A program made the position numbers and the translations under genes. From contig DATAJS010000029.1 in assembly GCA_036262035.1 (NCBI GenBank), forward strand, positions 124,001-188,000: a DNA stretch of 64,000 nt. The letters are read 5' to 3'. Position 1 is the first letter of the stretch; each line of letters opens with the position of its first letter. The notes beneath the pieces are model-generated. The model saw only the letters and a list, made by a program, of their open reading frames with translations. It ran no database searches and was not told where the DNA came from. Positions 34,750 to 44,754 of this stretch are shown piece by piece. Source of the stretch: Burkholderiales bacterium. GTDB lineage: Bacteria; Pseudomonadota; Gammaproteobacteria; Burkholderiales; SG8-41.

Positions 34750-37562
34750 TCAGGCGATCTGCCAGTCGCTGGTCACGGCTCCGCCGACATAGTGGCCGCT
34801 CGCGAGCGAGCCGCTGGTCGGGTCCATGTGCCACAGGAAGACCCGCTCATCGGTCCCGCCGGAACTGCGCCACAGCACGTCTGAGCTACCGTTGGCGTCC
34901 CGATCGCCGACTGCATCGACGATGCTCCACGTCGTGTCGACGCTGAACTGGTTACTGGCGCCGACATCCCCGACGCTGTCCATCAGCCACTCCAGGACCG
35001 TCCCGTCCGTGTGACGCCACATTACATCCGAGATGCCGTCGGCGTTGTAATCGCCTCTCGCGCTGACGAGACTCCCGGCGTTGTCGAGATGAGGCAGCGC
35101 CTTCTCTACGTGATTGCTCCCATCCATGAGCCACACGCTCACGTCGCCGTTCGTTTGGCGCATCACGAGATCGGACGTACCGTCGCCGTTGTGATCGGCG
35201 CTGCCGTCTAGAATCTGCCAATCGGCACCGAGATTGCCGGTATTGACGCCATTCACGCCGCCCGAGGCGTTCAGGAGCCAGACGAACACATCCCCATTGG
35301 TGTGGCGCCAGAGGACGTCGGCCCGGCCATCGGCCCGCCAGCGCCGTCGAGCTGCCAGATCAACGTGTGGCCGTCGTCGTTCCGCCACAGGATGTCCGAC
35401 ACACCATCGCCGTTGTAATCGCCTTTCGTCCCGACAATGTGCCAGTCGTTGCCCACGGCACCCGCGTTGTCGCCCGCGATGCCGCCCGCGTCGTCGAGAA
35501 GACGCCAGAAAAACACCGTGCCATCGGTATGCCGCCACAGCACGTCCGCGCGGCCGTCGGGGTAGTAGTCGCCCGGCGTGGGGCCGGCTCGCATCAGCAC
35601 GTCGTCGAAGGCGAGACGCTCGATACCGCTCAGCGTGTCGGTGCCGTCGGGGCCGGTGACGACCAGATCGAGACCGATCTTGGTCACGGTGTAATCGTGC
35701 TTCAAACCCGCGAATTGCGCCGTGTCGAACCCGCTGCCGCCGACCAGCAGGTCGTCGCCGCCGCGGCCGATCAGGACATCGCCGCCGTCACCGCCGATGA
35801 GAACGTTGTTGCTCGCGTTGCCGGACAGCCGATCGTCACCGCCGCCGCCGATCAGGTTCTCGATGCGCAGCAGGGTATCGACGCCGTCCGGCGTCGACTG
35901 CCCGGTCGTGATCGTGAGGTCCAGAGAAACAGCGCCGCTGCTCGCGGCATATGAAACCGTGTCGCTGCCGCCGCCCCCCTCGTAGACATCGTTGCCGGCA
36001 CTGCTGACGAAGAAATCGTTGCCGCTGCTGCCGAGCGGCCGGTCGTCGCCCGATGTGCCGGTGAGGGTTTGCGGCGCCACGACGGGGATCACGAAACTCT
36101 GGCTCACGCTCGCCGCGCTCGGATCGGTGGCGGTGACCGTCACCGTAGTCGAACTGCCGAGATCGTCCGGTCGCGCGAAGCCCGAGAACGTGCGCGTCGC
36201 GGCATCGAACTTCAGCCACGACGGCAGGCCCGCGACGCTGTAGGTCAGCGCGTCGCCGTCCGGGTCGCTGAACGTGTTTGCGTTTAGGGTATAGCCGAAG
36301 AACGCGTTCGGAGTCGCGGAGGCTGCCGGAATCCCGCCGCCCAGCACGCGAACGACCGCGAAGTCGTTGAACTCGACGTCGTCCTCGCGGCTCCAGCCGG
36401 CGCCGACGATGGCGCCGTCCTTTTGCACGACCAGGCTCGTAATGACGTCCCCCTGCGCGCCCAACGACCGGACGAGTATGCCGTCGCCGTCGAAGCTCGT
36501 GTCGAGCGTGCCGTTCGCGTTATAGCGCGCGAGCACGCTGTCGGTGTACGTGCCGTTGGTGGTATAGCCGCCGACGACGATCCTGCCGTCGGCTTGCAGG
36601 GTCACCGCGTTGATCACATCGTCGTTCGCGCCGATCGAGGTAACGACCTTGCCGCCGGTGCCGAAGGCGGTATCGAGGCTGCCGTCGGTGTTGTAGCGTG
36701 CGAGACCGAAATCGTAATGGCCGGACGTGCCGACCGTGCCCGCGACGATGATCTTGCCGTCCGATTGCAGCGCGAGGCCTTTGATCGTGATGATCGAGCC
36801 GCCGCTGTCGGTGCGAATGCCATCGCCGTCGAACGTCGAGTCGAACGTGCCGTTCGCGTTCAGCCGGTATATCATGCTCAGGCCCGCAGCGACGATCTTG
36901 CCGTCGTCCTGCAGTGCCATCGCGGAGCCTAAGCCTCCAATTGGAGCGATGACCTGGCCGTCGGCGTCGAAAGTGCTATCGATGGCACCACTGGCGTTGT
37001 AACGAACGACCAGCAGCCGAACCGTGTCGGTGAGCGCGCCCCCGGGGTTATGCCCGTCCGTGTTACCGACGGCGACGATCTTGCCGTCGGACTGCAACGC
37101 GACCGCCGCGAGGTCGCTGAAAGACGCGGAGTTCGGGTCGCCGTCGATCAGGCCTTGACGGCTGCCGTCATCTTCGTAACGCACAATCCCGTAATCTTGA
37201 GTAAGGCCGCCCACGCGGAAGAAGCCTGCGGTTACGATCCTGCCATCGGCCTGGATTGCGAGGCCGTGTATCTGGGAGGACAGAGCCGGATTGTCGAGGC
37301 GCCTGCCGTCGCCGTCGAACGTGGTATCGAGTGCGCCATCGGGGTTGTATCGCGCGAGTGCGAAGGTATATCCGACTCCAATAGAGCCCGCGCTCCCGTG
37401 CGACATGCTTCCGCCGACGACGATCCGGCCGGACGCATCCAGCGCGACGCCGAACGCCTGATCGTTCGCTTGAGGATCGACGGCAGTCGTTACGATCCCG
37501 TCGCCGCCGAAGCTCCTATCGAATGTGCCTGCTGCAGTGATTATGGGTGCGGCATTGCTCAC
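34750..37562 (-). pseudogene. frameshifted repeat protein: delta-60, cadherin-like, RTX and VCBS repeats
   Basis: The intact 5' part (37562 to about 35340) holds about six delta-60 type repeats (LDTTFDGDG, IDSTFDADG, FDSTFDGDG, LDTSFDGDG), a cadherin/Ig-like domain (FSDPDGDALTYSVAGLPSWL), Ca-binding RTX nonapeptides (GGDGGDVLIGRGGDD) and VCBS/FG-GAP units of about 50 residues (DGRADVLWRHTDG). In the second unit the frame shifts after DGAGG: the next DGRADVLWRHT lies 77 nt on instead of about 150, so about 73 nt are missing, and the first frame stops at 35271. The other frame continues through more units to 34750. No signal peptide is visible; the product would be an adhesin-like type I export substrate. 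Real deletion or assembly collapse of tandem repeats are both possible. Confidence 0.82.
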
Positions 37563-37582
37563 GGTCGTCTCATATCAGCTTT

Positions 37583-38086
37583 TTAGACTTGCTCGGCCAG
37601 CTTCGCCTCGATCAACGCATCGAGCTTCGCGAAATCGGGCTCCCCGATGATCCGCGCCACCACGTTGCCCCGCTTGTCGATGACGATCGAGGTCGGGGTG
37701 AGCTTCACGTCGCCGAACGCTTTCGCGATCTCACCCAGCGGGTCGAGCGCCACGCGGAACGGCAGCGCGTTCTTCTCGGTGTAGTTGAGGACATAGTTCG
37801 GCGGGTCGTAGCGCATCGCGACCGCGATGAACTCGAAGCCGCGCGGCTGGTACTTCTTGTACGTCGTCACCATCCGCGGCATTTCCTTCATGCACACCAC
37901 GCAATCGGTCGCCCAGAAGTTGACCAGCACCACGCGGCCGCGCAGGTCCCGGGTCGTCAGGCGCTCGCCCTTGATCGAGGTGAAAGCGACCGCCGGCGCC
38001 GCCGTCGTCGCGAACAGCGCGCGATACCCGGCGTAGCCGGCGACGGCCAGCACGAGCAGGCCTAGAATGAGAGGGCGCGATTTCAT
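37583..38086 (-). CDS. TlpA/ResA-like thiol-disulfide oxidoreductase
   Basis: 167 residues: an N-terminal signal anchor (about 5-24) and a thioredoxin fold facing the periplasm. The redox motif is CVVC (NFWATDCVVCMKEMP, near 62-65) and the cis-Pro loop is KLTPTSIVIDKRG. Members reduce apocytochrome c or CuA-site cysteines; the substrate here is not set by context. It sits between the broken repeat gene and a divergent DUF4197 gene. Confidence 0.88.
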   Translation of the reverse strand: MKSRPLILGLLVLAVAGYAGYRALFATTAAPAVAFTSIKGERLTTRDLRGRVVLVNFWATDCVVCMKEMPRMVTTYKKYQPRGFEFIAVAMRYDPPNYVLNYTEKNALPFRVALDPLGEIAKAFGDVKLTPTSIVIDKRGNVVARIIGEPDFAKLDALIEAKLAEQV

Positions 38087-38106
38087 GCCGCGTCAAAGGG
38101 GGATCG

Positions 38107-38784
38107 ATGGGTCGGATACTGATTCTACTGGCGTGCCTGGCTGCGGGCTCCGCCGTCGCCGCGGGCGTCGCAGGCATCAGCAACAGCGAAGCGTCATCGG
38201 GTTTGAAGCAGGCGCTCACCGATGGTTCCGCGGCTGCGGTCGCCCAGCTCGGAAAGGAAGGCGGGTTTCTCAACAATCCCAAGGTAAAGATCCCCCTGCC
38301 GCCTGCGCTCCAGCGCGTCGAGAGCGCACTGCGCTTCGCCGGCATGAAGCGCCAGGCGGACGAGCTCGTGGTCGCGATGAACCGCGCCGCCGAGGCGGCG
38401 GTGCCCGAAGCGAAGACGCTGCTCGTCGATTCGGTGAAGAAGATGACCGTGCAGGACGCCAAAGGCATCCTCACCGGCGGCGACACCGCCGCCACCGACT
38501 ACTTCAAGCGCACCACCCAATCGCAGCTCACCACGCGCTTCCGGCCGATCGTGAAGAAGGCGACCGATCAGGTCGGGCTGGCGCAGCAGTACAACAACCT
38601 CGCCGGGCAGGCGGCGCAGCTCGGGCTCGTCCGCGAGCAGCAATCGACGATCGAAGGCTACGTCACTGAGAAAGCGCTCGACGGACTGTATCTCATGATC
38701 GCGGAACAGGAGAAGGCATTTCGTGCCAATCCGATGGGCGCGGCGAGCGATATTGTCAAGCGCGTCTTCAGCGCCGCGAAGTGA
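38107..38784 (+). CDS. DUF4197 exported protein
   Basis: 225 residues with a signal peptide (MGRILILLACLAAGSAVAA). The mature protein is helical with SSGLKQALTDGSAAAVAQLG near 30-49, VKKMTVQDAKGILTGGDTAATDYFKRTT near 108-135 and a C-terminal ALDGLYLMIAEQEKAFRANP, the pattern of the DUF4197 family. Function is unknown. Divergent from the TlpA-like gene with 20 nt between, so the promoters must lie within coding DNA or overlap. Confidence 0.85.
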   Translation: MGRILILLACLAAGSAVAAGVAGISNSEASSGLKQALTDGSAAAVAQLGKEGGFLNNPKVKIPLPPALQRVESALRFAGMKRQADELVVAMNRAAEAAVPEAKTLLVDSVKKMTVQDAKGILTGGDTAATDYFKRTTQSQLTTRFRPIVKKATDQVGLAQQYNNLAGQAAQLGLVREQQSTIEGYVTEKALDGLYLMIAEQEKAFRANPMGAASDIVKRVFSAAK

Positions 38785-38807
38785 CGGTTGTCGCGACCGC
38801 GACAACC

Positions 38808-38899
38808 GTCATCCCCGCGAACGCGGGGATCCATTTTGACGTTGGAGGCTCCGAAAATGGATTCCCGATAGTCCCGCTACCGCGGTTCGGGAATGACGG
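38808..38899 (+). repeat. composite palindromic repeat, copy B
   Basis: GTCATCCCCGCGAACGCGGG GATCCATTTTGACGTT ... AAAATGGATTCCCGATAG ... CGGGAATGACGG. Same three-part plan as copy A at 25541, between the DUF4197 gene and the end of polA. Confidence 0.8.
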
Positions 38900-38903
38900 C
38901 TTC

Positions 38904-41624
38904 TCAGTGCGCCTTTTCCCAGTTCGGCCCGACGCCGACCTCGACCACCAGCGGCACCGCGAGCTCCGCCACGCCGGTCATGAGCTTCGGCAGCTCTTCC
39001 CGCACCCGTTCGACTTCCGCGTCGGGCACTTCGAGCACCAACTCGTCGTGCACCTGCATGATGAGCCTGGTGCCGAGCGTTTCGCTCTCCAGCCAGTCCT
39101 GCACGCGGATCATCGCGAGCTTGATGAGGTCCGCGGCGGTGCCCTGCATCGGCGCGTTGATCGCCGCGCGCTCGGCCGCCTGGCGGCGCATCGGGCTGCC
39201 GCTGCGGATCTCCTGCAGCCATAGCCTGCGGCCGAACACCGTTTCCACAAAGCCCTGCTTGCGCGCGAGCTCGCGCGTGCGCTGCATGTACTCCGCGACG
39301 CCCGGATAGCGCGCGAAATACTTGTCCATGTACTGCTGCGCCGCCGAGCGCTCGATGTCGAGCTGCCTCGACAGCCCGAATGCCGACATGCCGTAGATCA
39401 GCCCGAAGTTGATCGCCTTGACGTGGCTGCGCTGCTGCGAGGTGACGTCCGATTCGGGACACCCGAACACTTCCGACGCGGTCGCGCGATGGATGTCTCG
39501 CCCTTCCGCGAACGCGCGCAGCAGGCTCTCGTCGCGCGAGATGTGCGCCATGATGCGCAGCTCGATCTGCGAATAGTCGGCCGACACGATCTGCGAGCCC
39601 TGCACCGGGATGAAAGCCTCGCGGATGCGGCGCCCTTCGGTCGTGCGGATCGGTATGTTCTGGAGGTTGGGGTCGCTGCTCGAGAGCCGCCCGGTCACCG
39701 CCACCGCCTGCGCGTAGGACGTGTGCACGCGGCCGGTCGCCGGGTTGATCATGTCGGCGAGCTTGTCGGTGTACGTCGACTTGAGCTTCGACAGCCCGCG
39801 GTACTCGAGGATGAGCTTGGGCAGCGGATGATCGAGCGCGAGCTGCGCGAGCACGTCCTCGTCGGTCGACGGCGTGCCCGACGGCGTCTTCTTGATGACG
39901 GGCAGCCCCGCCTTGTCGAACAGGATGTCCTGGATCTGCTTCGGCGAGTTCAGGTTGAACGGCTGCCCCGCCTGCTCGTGCGCGCGGCGCTCGACGTCCA
40001 TCATCTTGCCGCCGAACTCGCGCGAGAGCTCCGCGAGGTGCTTCACGTCGAGCAGCACGCCGTTGCGCTCCATCGTCGCGAGCACGCTCATGACCGGCAT
40101 CTCGATCTCGCGGTAGATGCGGCAGAGCTTCTCGTCGTTCTCGACCTGCGGCGCCATGCAGCGATGCAGCCGCAACGTGATGTCGGCGTCTTCCGCCGAG
40201 TAGCTCGTCGCGGTCTCGACGCTCACCTGCTCGAACGGGATGCGCTTGGCGCCCTTGCCCGTGACCTCGTCGTAGGTCGTCGTCTTGAGCTGCAGATGCC
40301 GCTCGGCGAGGTTGTCCATGTCGTGCGACTTGTGGCTCTCCAGCACGTACGACTGGAGCAGCGTGTCGTGCTGCACGCCCGCGAGCCGGATGCCGCGATT
40401 GGCGAGCACCTGCACGTCGTACTTCACGTTCTGCCCGACCTTGGGCCTGGTGGAGTCCTCGAGCCACGGCTTCAGGCGCTCGAGCACGAGGGATTCGGTG
40501 AGTTGCTCCGGCGCGCCGGCGTAGGTATGCGCGACCGGGATGTAGGCCGCGCAGGCGCGCTCGACCGACAGCGAGAGGCCGACGATCTGTGCGCGGAAGG
40601 GATCGATGTTCGTGGTCTCGGTGTCGAAAGCGGCGATCTCCGCGCCTTCGAGGCGCAGCACCCACGAGTTGAGCTGCTCTTCGGTGAGCACGGTCTCGTA
40701 ATCGCACGCTTCGGCCGCGCGCGGCGTGATGATCGACGCCGCCGCTTCGACGACCGCTTGGCGGTCCGCTTCGTCGCCGCCGTCGCGAAGCTCGCGCAGC
40801 CACGTCTTGAACTCGTAGCGCTCGAACAGCGTGGCGAGGGTCGTCTTGTCCTGCGCCGCGATCGCGAGCTGCTCCGGCGTGACGTCGAGCGGCACGTCGC
40901 ATTTGATCGTGAGCAGCTCGCGAGCCGTCGGCAGCCAGTCGAGCTTCTTGCGGAGGTTCTCGCCGACCACGCCGCCGATCTCGCTCGCGCGCTTCATGAT
41001 CTCGTCGAGCGAGCCGTACTGCGCGATCCACTTGCACGCGGTCTTCGGCCCGACTTTGTCGACGCCGGGGATGTTGTCGATGGTGTCGCCGATCAGCGTG
41101 AGGTAATCGAGGAACTGCGGCGGCCTCACGCCGAACTTCTTCTCCACGCCTGCTTCGTCGAGCGTCTCGTTCGACATCGTATTCACGAGGCAGACGTTGG
41201 GCGACACGAGCTGCGCCATGTCCTTGTCGCCGGTCGAGATGATGACGCGCATGCCGCGCGCTTCGGCCTGCTTGGTGAGCGTGCCGATGACGTCGTCCGC
41301 TTCGACGCCGCCGACGACCAGCAGCGGCCACCCCATCGCTCGGATCGTGGTGTTGAGCGCCTCGACCTGGAACGTGAGGTCGTCGGGCATCGCTTCGCGC
41401 GTCGCCTTGTACTCGCTGTACATGTCGTCGCGGAAGGTCTTGCCTTTGGCGTCGAGGACCACGGCGCTATAATCCGCGCGCGTATCGTTGTGCAGCTTGC
41501 GCAGCATGTTGATCACGCCGTAGATCGCGCCGGTCGGCTCCCCGCGCGTGTTGCGCAGGTCGGGCAGGGCGTGAAAGGCGCGGTACAGATACGACGAGCC
41601 GTCGACGAGCAGCAGAGTCTTCAT
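38904..41624 (-). CDS. polA: DNA polymerase I
   Basis: 906 residues with all three modules: 5'-nuclease (about 1-290, LLLVDGSSYLYRAFHAL, DKDMAQL), 3'-5' exonuclease (about 310-480; the metal motif AAFDTETTN is intact, so proofreading is expected) and polymerase (about 520-906). Polymerase motifs are A DYSQIELRIMAH, B RSHVKAINFGLIYGMSAFGL and C QVHDELVLEV. The start region lies beside a GTTTCAC-type array. Gene order polA / LOG / DUF2782 / thrB is common in betaproteobacteria. Confidence 0.97.
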   Translation of the reverse strand: MKTLLLVDGSSYLYRAFHALPDLRNTRGEPTGAIYGVINMLRKLHNDTRADYSAVVLDAKGKTFRDDMYSEYKATREAMPDDLTFQVEALNTTIRAMGWPLLVVGGVEADDVIGTLTKQAEARGMRVIISTGDKDMAQLVSPNVCLVNTMSNETLDEAGVEKKFGVRPPQFLDYLTLIGDTIDNIPGVDKVGPKTACKWIAQYGSLDEIMKRASEIGGVVGENLRKKLDWLPTARELLTIKCDVPLDVTPEQLAIAAQDKTTLATLFERYEFKTWLRELRDGGDEADRQAVVEAAASIITPRAAEACDYETVLTEEQLNSWVLRLEGAEIAAFDTETTNIDPFRAQIVGLSLSVERACAAYIPVAHTYAGAPEQLTESLVLERLKPWLEDSTRPKVGQNVKYDVQVLANRGIRLAGVQHDTLLQSYVLESHKSHDMDNLAERHLQLKTTTYDEVTGKGAKRIPFEQVSVETATSYSAEDADITLRLHRCMAPQVENDEKLCRIYREIEMPVMSVLATMERNGVLLDVKHLAELSREFGGKMMDVERRAHEQAGQPFNLNSPKQIQDILFDKAGLPVIKKTPSGTPSTDEDVLAQLALDHPLPKLILEYRGLSKLKSTYTDKLADMINPATGRVHTSYAQAVAVTGRLSSSDPNLQNIPIRTTEGRRIREAFIPVQGSQIVSADYSQIELRIMAHISRDESLLRAFAEGRDIHRATASEVFGCPESDVTSQQRSHVKAINFGLIYGMSAFGLSRQLDIERSAAQQYMDKYFARYPGVAEYMQRTRELARKQGFVETVFGRRLWLQEIRSGSPMRRQAAERAAINAPMQGTAADLIKLAMIRVQDWLESETLGTRLIMQVHDELVLEVPDAEVERVREELPKLMTGVAELAVPLVVEVGVGPNWEKAH

Positions 41625-41630
41625 TGAAGG

Positions 41631-41695
41631 ACGGTGAAAAGTGAAACGTGAGGCGTGAAACGCGTTTCACGTTTCACATTTCACGTTTCACGACA
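41631..41695. repeat. GTTTCAC array and 16-bp palindrome between polA and the LOG gene
   Basis: Heptamers CGTTTCA in both directions around the perfect palindrome GTGAAACGCGTTTCAC (41655-41670). The array lies within about 10 nt of both the polA and the LOG start codons, so it must overlap both translation initiation regions. Confidence 0.85.
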
Positions 41696-41699
41696 GGAT

Positions 41700-42422
41700 A
41701 TGACTGACAAATTCCCGCACCCGCTTGCGCCCGAATTGAGCCAGAAATCGTGGGCGGCGCGCGAAGCATATCGGGTGCTCGGTATTATGGCAGAGTTCGT
41801 CCAGGCGACCGAGAAGCTCGCCGCGATCAGGCCTGCCGTGAGCTTCTTCGGGAGCGCGCGCACCGCGCCCGGACACCCCTATTACACGCTCGCCGAGGAG
41901 ACCGCGCGCCTGCTCTCGGACTCGGGCTTCAGCGTGATCTCGGGCGGCGGGCCCGGCATCATGGAAGCCGCCAACAAGGGCGCTTACGAAGGCAAGAGCC
42001 CGAGCGTCGGCCTGAACATCCAGCTCCCGCACGAGCAGCAATCGAACCTGTACCAGGACGTCTCGCAGAACTTCCACTATTTCTTCGCCCGCAAGGTGAT
42101 GTTCGTGAAGTTCGCGATGGCGTACGTGGTGTTTCCCGGCGGCTTCGGCACGCTCGACGAGGTGAGCGAAGCGCTGACGCTGGTGCAGACCGGCAAGACG
42201 CGCAAGATGCCGATCATCCTCGTCCACGAGCCTTTCTGGCGCGGGATGATCGACTGGTTCCGCGCCACGCTGGTCGCCGAAGGCATGATCTCGCCGGAGG
42301 ACATGGGTTTGATCCAGCTCATCGACGAGCCGCGCTCGGTCGTAGAAGCGATATTCGATTACTACGAGAAGCGCGGATTCCAGCCGTCGCAGGCCGAGGA
42401 AGAGATACTGCTCAACCTGTGA
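41700..42422 (+). CDS. LOG family protein (TIGR00730-like nucleotide phosphoribohydrolase)
   Basis: 240 residues from ATG 41700. The Rossmann-like core has SFFGSAR (about 45-51), the GGGPGIMEAANKGA loop (about 78-91) and the family signature PGGFGTLDE (about 142-150). Proteins with this motif, once annotated as lysine decarboxylases, are cytokinin-type or AMP-type phosphoribohydrolases. The exact nucleotide is not deducible. Divergent from polA. Confidence 0.87.
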   Translation: MTDKFPHPLAPELSQKSWAAREAYRVLGIMAEFVQATEKLAAIRPAVSFFGSARTAPGHPYYTLAEETARLLSDSGFSVISGGGPGIMEAANKGAYEGKSPSVGLNIQLPHEQQSNLYQDVSQNFHYFFARKVMFVKFAMAYVVFPGGFGTLDEVSEALTLVQTGKTRKMPIILVHEPFWRGMIDWFRATLVAEGMISPEDMGLIQLIDEPRSVVEAIFDYYEKRGFQPSQAEEEILLNL

Positions 42423-42487
42423 GCGGTACGGATCGTGCTTTGAGATTCGGTGTGCATCGCGGATAATCGAGCGATCAAGGAAGGTTC

Positions 42488-42892
42488 ATGCGCACACTAT
42501 TCGCCACATTGCTGCTCGGGTTAGCGCTGCCCGTTCTGGCCCAGTCTCCGAACGACCGCGCGCTGCCCTCGCAGACTCCCGCCCAGAAAGCTCCCGCCGG
42601 GAAGCCGTTCACCCGCGGCAACCAGCAGCTCCAGCCGATTCCGGAGCCGCCGCCCCCGCCGCCGGGAATGGAGCTCGACCCGTCGCTCGAGCCGCAGGTC
42701 ACGATCCAGCGTCGCGCCGATCAGACGGTCGAGGAATACCGCCTCAACGGCCGGCTCTACATGGTCAAGGTGACGCCCAGCCACGGCGTGCCGTACTACC
42801 TCATCGATAACGTGGGCCGCGGCGAGTTCGTGCGCTACGACAACTACGACACGATGACGCGCCCCCCGATGTGGGTGCTCTTTCAGTGGTGA
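42488..42892 (+). CDS. DUF2782 exported protein
   Basis: 134 residues with a signal peptide (MRTLFATLLLGLALPVLAQ), a Pro-rich linker (IPEPPPPPPGM), then a small beta domain (VTIQRRADQTVEEYRLNGRLYMVKVTP ... YYLIDNVG) typical of DUF2782. The family is conserved beside polA and thrB in betaproteobacteria; its role is unknown. AGGAAGG lies just before the start. Confidence 0.85.
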   Translation: MRTLFATLLLGLALPVLAQSPNDRALPSQTPAQKAPAGKPFTRGNQQLQPIPEPPPPPPGMELDPSLEPQVTIQRRADQTVEEYRLNGRLYMVKVTPSHGVPYYLIDNVGRGEFVRYDNYDTMTRPPMWVLFQW

Positions 42893-42904
42893 ACACGCGC
42901 TGAA

Positions 42905-43846
42905 TTGTCCGTCTACACCACCGTCACCCCCGAGCAGCTCAGCGTCTGGCTCGGCCAGCACAACGTCGGCACCCTCGTCGACCTTAAAGGCATCTCCGCC
43001 GGCATCGAGAACACGAATTATTTCGTGACCACGACGGCGGGGCGCTACGTGCTCACGCTGTTCGAGAAGCTCACGCCCGCCGAGCTTCCGTTCTATCTGA
43101 ACCTCATGGCGCACCTCGCGGACCACGGCATTCCGAGCGCGCGTCCGATCCCGGACCTCGAAGGCGAGCTCCTCGGCGAGCTCAACGGCAAGCCGACGGC
43201 GCTCGTGTCCTTCCTGCCGGGCAAGGATATCGAGCAGCCCGGTCTTTCTCATTGCCGCGCGGTCGGAACGGTGCTCGCCCGCATCCACCGCGCGGGCACG
43301 AGCTACCTCGCACGCATGGAGAATCCGCGCGGTCTGAAATGGTGGCAGGCGGTGACGCCGGAGATCGCGGGCTTTCTCCCGCCCGATGACGCCGCGCTCC
43401 TCAGGAGCGAAGTGGATCTGCAGGCGTCGCAGCGCTTCGCCGACCTGCCCGCCGGCGCGATACATGCCGACCTCTTCCGCGACAACGCGCTGTTCGAAGG
43501 CGAGCGCATCTCCGGCGTCATCGACTTCTATTTCGCGTGCACCGACGCCTTCCTGTTCGATGTCGCGGTCTGCGTCAACGACTGGTGCGTGAATCCCGGC
43601 GGCGACGTCGACGAGCAGCGCAGCACCGCGCTGACCGACGCCTATCGCGCGATCCGGCCGTTCACCGCGCACGAGCGGGAGGCTTGGCCCGTCATGCTGC
43701 GTGCGGCGGCGCTACGCTTCTGGATATCGCGCCTTTACGACTTCCACCTGCCCCGCCCCGGCGAGCTCACGCACGCCAAGGACCCGAAGCACTTCCAGCG
43801 CATCCTCGAACGGCACCTCGCGCATCCGCGCGCGCTGTCCGCCTGA
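42905..43846 (+). CDS. thrB: homoserine kinase (APH-like, ThrB type II)
   Basis: Phosphorylates homoserine in threonine synthesis. 313 residues with the aminoglycoside-phosphotransferase fold rather than the GHMP fold of E. coli ThrB. NTNYFVTTTAGRYVLTLFEK forms the nucleotide-binding N-lobe, HADLFRDNALFEG (about 182-194) the catalytic loop, and GVIDFYFA the metal Asp. The start is TTG at 42905, 12 nt after the DUF2782 stop, with a poor Shine-Dalgarno, which suggests coupling. Confidence 0.93.
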   Translation: MSVYTTVTPEQLSVWLGQHNVGTLVDLKGISAGIENTNYFVTTTAGRYVLTLFEKLTPAELPFYLNLMAHLADHGIPSARPIPDLEGELLGELNGKPTALVSFLPGKDIEQPGLSHCRAVGTVLARIHRAGTSYLARMENPRGLKWWQAVTPEIAGFLPPDDAALLRSEVDLQASQRFADLPAGAIHADLFRDNALFEGERISGVIDFYFACTDAFLFDVAVCVNDWCVNPGGDVDEQRSTALTDAYRAIRPFTAHEREAWPVMLRAAALRFWISRLYDFHLPRPGELTHAKDPKHFQRILERHLAHPRALSA

Positions 43847-43889
43847 AGTACCATACGGGCTCTCGCGCGCCCGACCTGCAAAGATAACG

Positions 43890-44636
43890 ATGCACCCCAG
43901 AACAGTCCGCGCCGGTCACGGCTGGATGTGGATCAAGCAAGGTTTCGCGCTGTTCAAAGCGAGTCCCGCCGGGTGGCTCGCGATCGTGCTGCTGCTCTTC
44001 GCCGGCACCAGGCTGCTCGCCGTGGTGCCGCTGCTCGGCCTGCTGTTCGTGCTGCTGATGCCGCTCTTCATCGCCGGTGTGATGGAAGGCTGCCGGGCGC
44101 TCGAGCGCGGAGAGCCGCTCGTGCTGGCGCATCTGGCCTGCGGCTTCCGCCGTAACGCCGCTCATCTGGTCACGGTCGGCGGCGTGTCGCTCGTGGGCAA
44201 TCTGGGCGTCATGATGGTCGTGAACGCGATCGGCGGCGAGGCGATGTCGGCGCTGAAGGCCGCCGCACAGGCCGGCCGTGCCGCCGGTGCGACGCAGGAC
44301 GCGCAGGCCGTCTCGAGCGCGCTGCTCATCGGCATGCTCCTCTCGCTGCCGCTTCTCATGGCGATCTGGTACTCGCCGCTGCTCGTCTATTTCCGGGACA
44401 TGACCGCGCTGGCGGCGATGAAATCGAGCATCGTCGCGTGCGCCAGGAACGCGCCCGCGCTGCTGGTCTACGGGGTGGCGGTGCTGGGCGGGATGTTCCT
44501 CGCGATGCCTTTCGCGCTGGCGCTGCGCGTGCCGGACTTCGCCGTCTGGCTCCTCGCGCCGATCCTGCTGCCCTCGCTGTACGCGAGCTACAAGGACATC
44601 TACGAGACCGAGCCCGATCCGCAGCCCGAGGCTTGA
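43890..44636 (+). CDS. BPSS1780 family membrane protein
   Basis: 248 residues with about five to six hydrophobic helices and an early GWMWIKQGFALFKASPAGW motif near 10-28. This matches the BPSS1780/DUF2189-like family of betaproteobacterial inner-membrane proteins of unknown function. It starts at ATG 43890, 43 nt after thrB, and is followed by a MITE-like repeat. The later part is Ala/Met-rich transmembrane sequence ending in a short acidic tail. Confidence 0.8.
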   Translation: MHPRTVRAGHGWMWIKQGFALFKASPAGWLAIVLLLFAGTRLLAVVPLLGLLFVLLMPLFIAGVMEGCRALERGEPLVLAHLACGFRRNAAHLVTVGGVSLVGNLGVMMVVNAIGGEAMSALKAAAQAGRAAGATQDAQAVSSALLIGMLLSLPLLMAIWYSPLLVYFRDMTALAAMKSSIVACARNAPALLVYGVAVLGGMFLAMPFALALRVPDFAVWLLAPILLPSLYASYKDIYETEPDPQPEA

Positions 44637-44648
44637 AAAGGCGTGTCG

Positions 44649-44738
44649 AACCGCCAAGGACGCAAAGGAAAGCTAAACATCGCGCACTCCTGACGCCGCG
44701 ACGTTAGTTAAATGGCGTCCTTTGCGTCCGTGGCGGTT
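44649..44738 (-). repeat. MITE-like element, copy 2
   Basis: A 90-bp element in the opposite orientation to the one at 14516. The arms AACCGCCAAGGACGCAAAGG and AACCGCCACGGACGCAAAGG (inverted) differ at one base in 20. The core 44665-44708 matches 14559-14602 at 41 of 44 positions. It ends 16 nt before the uvrD stop. Confidence 0.8.
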
Positions 44739-44754
44739 AAATTGCTTTTGGCTT

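Noticed and set aside
39423-41627. A 734-codon plus-strand open frame opposite polA
   Set aside because: polA carries all three functional modules on the minus strand; the antisense frame has no domains.
41655-41702. GTG start giving the LOG protein 15 extra residues (MKRVSRFTFHVSRQD)
   Set aside because: The extension is a translation of the GTTTCAC array and palindrome; the ATG at 41700 gives the normal N-terminus.
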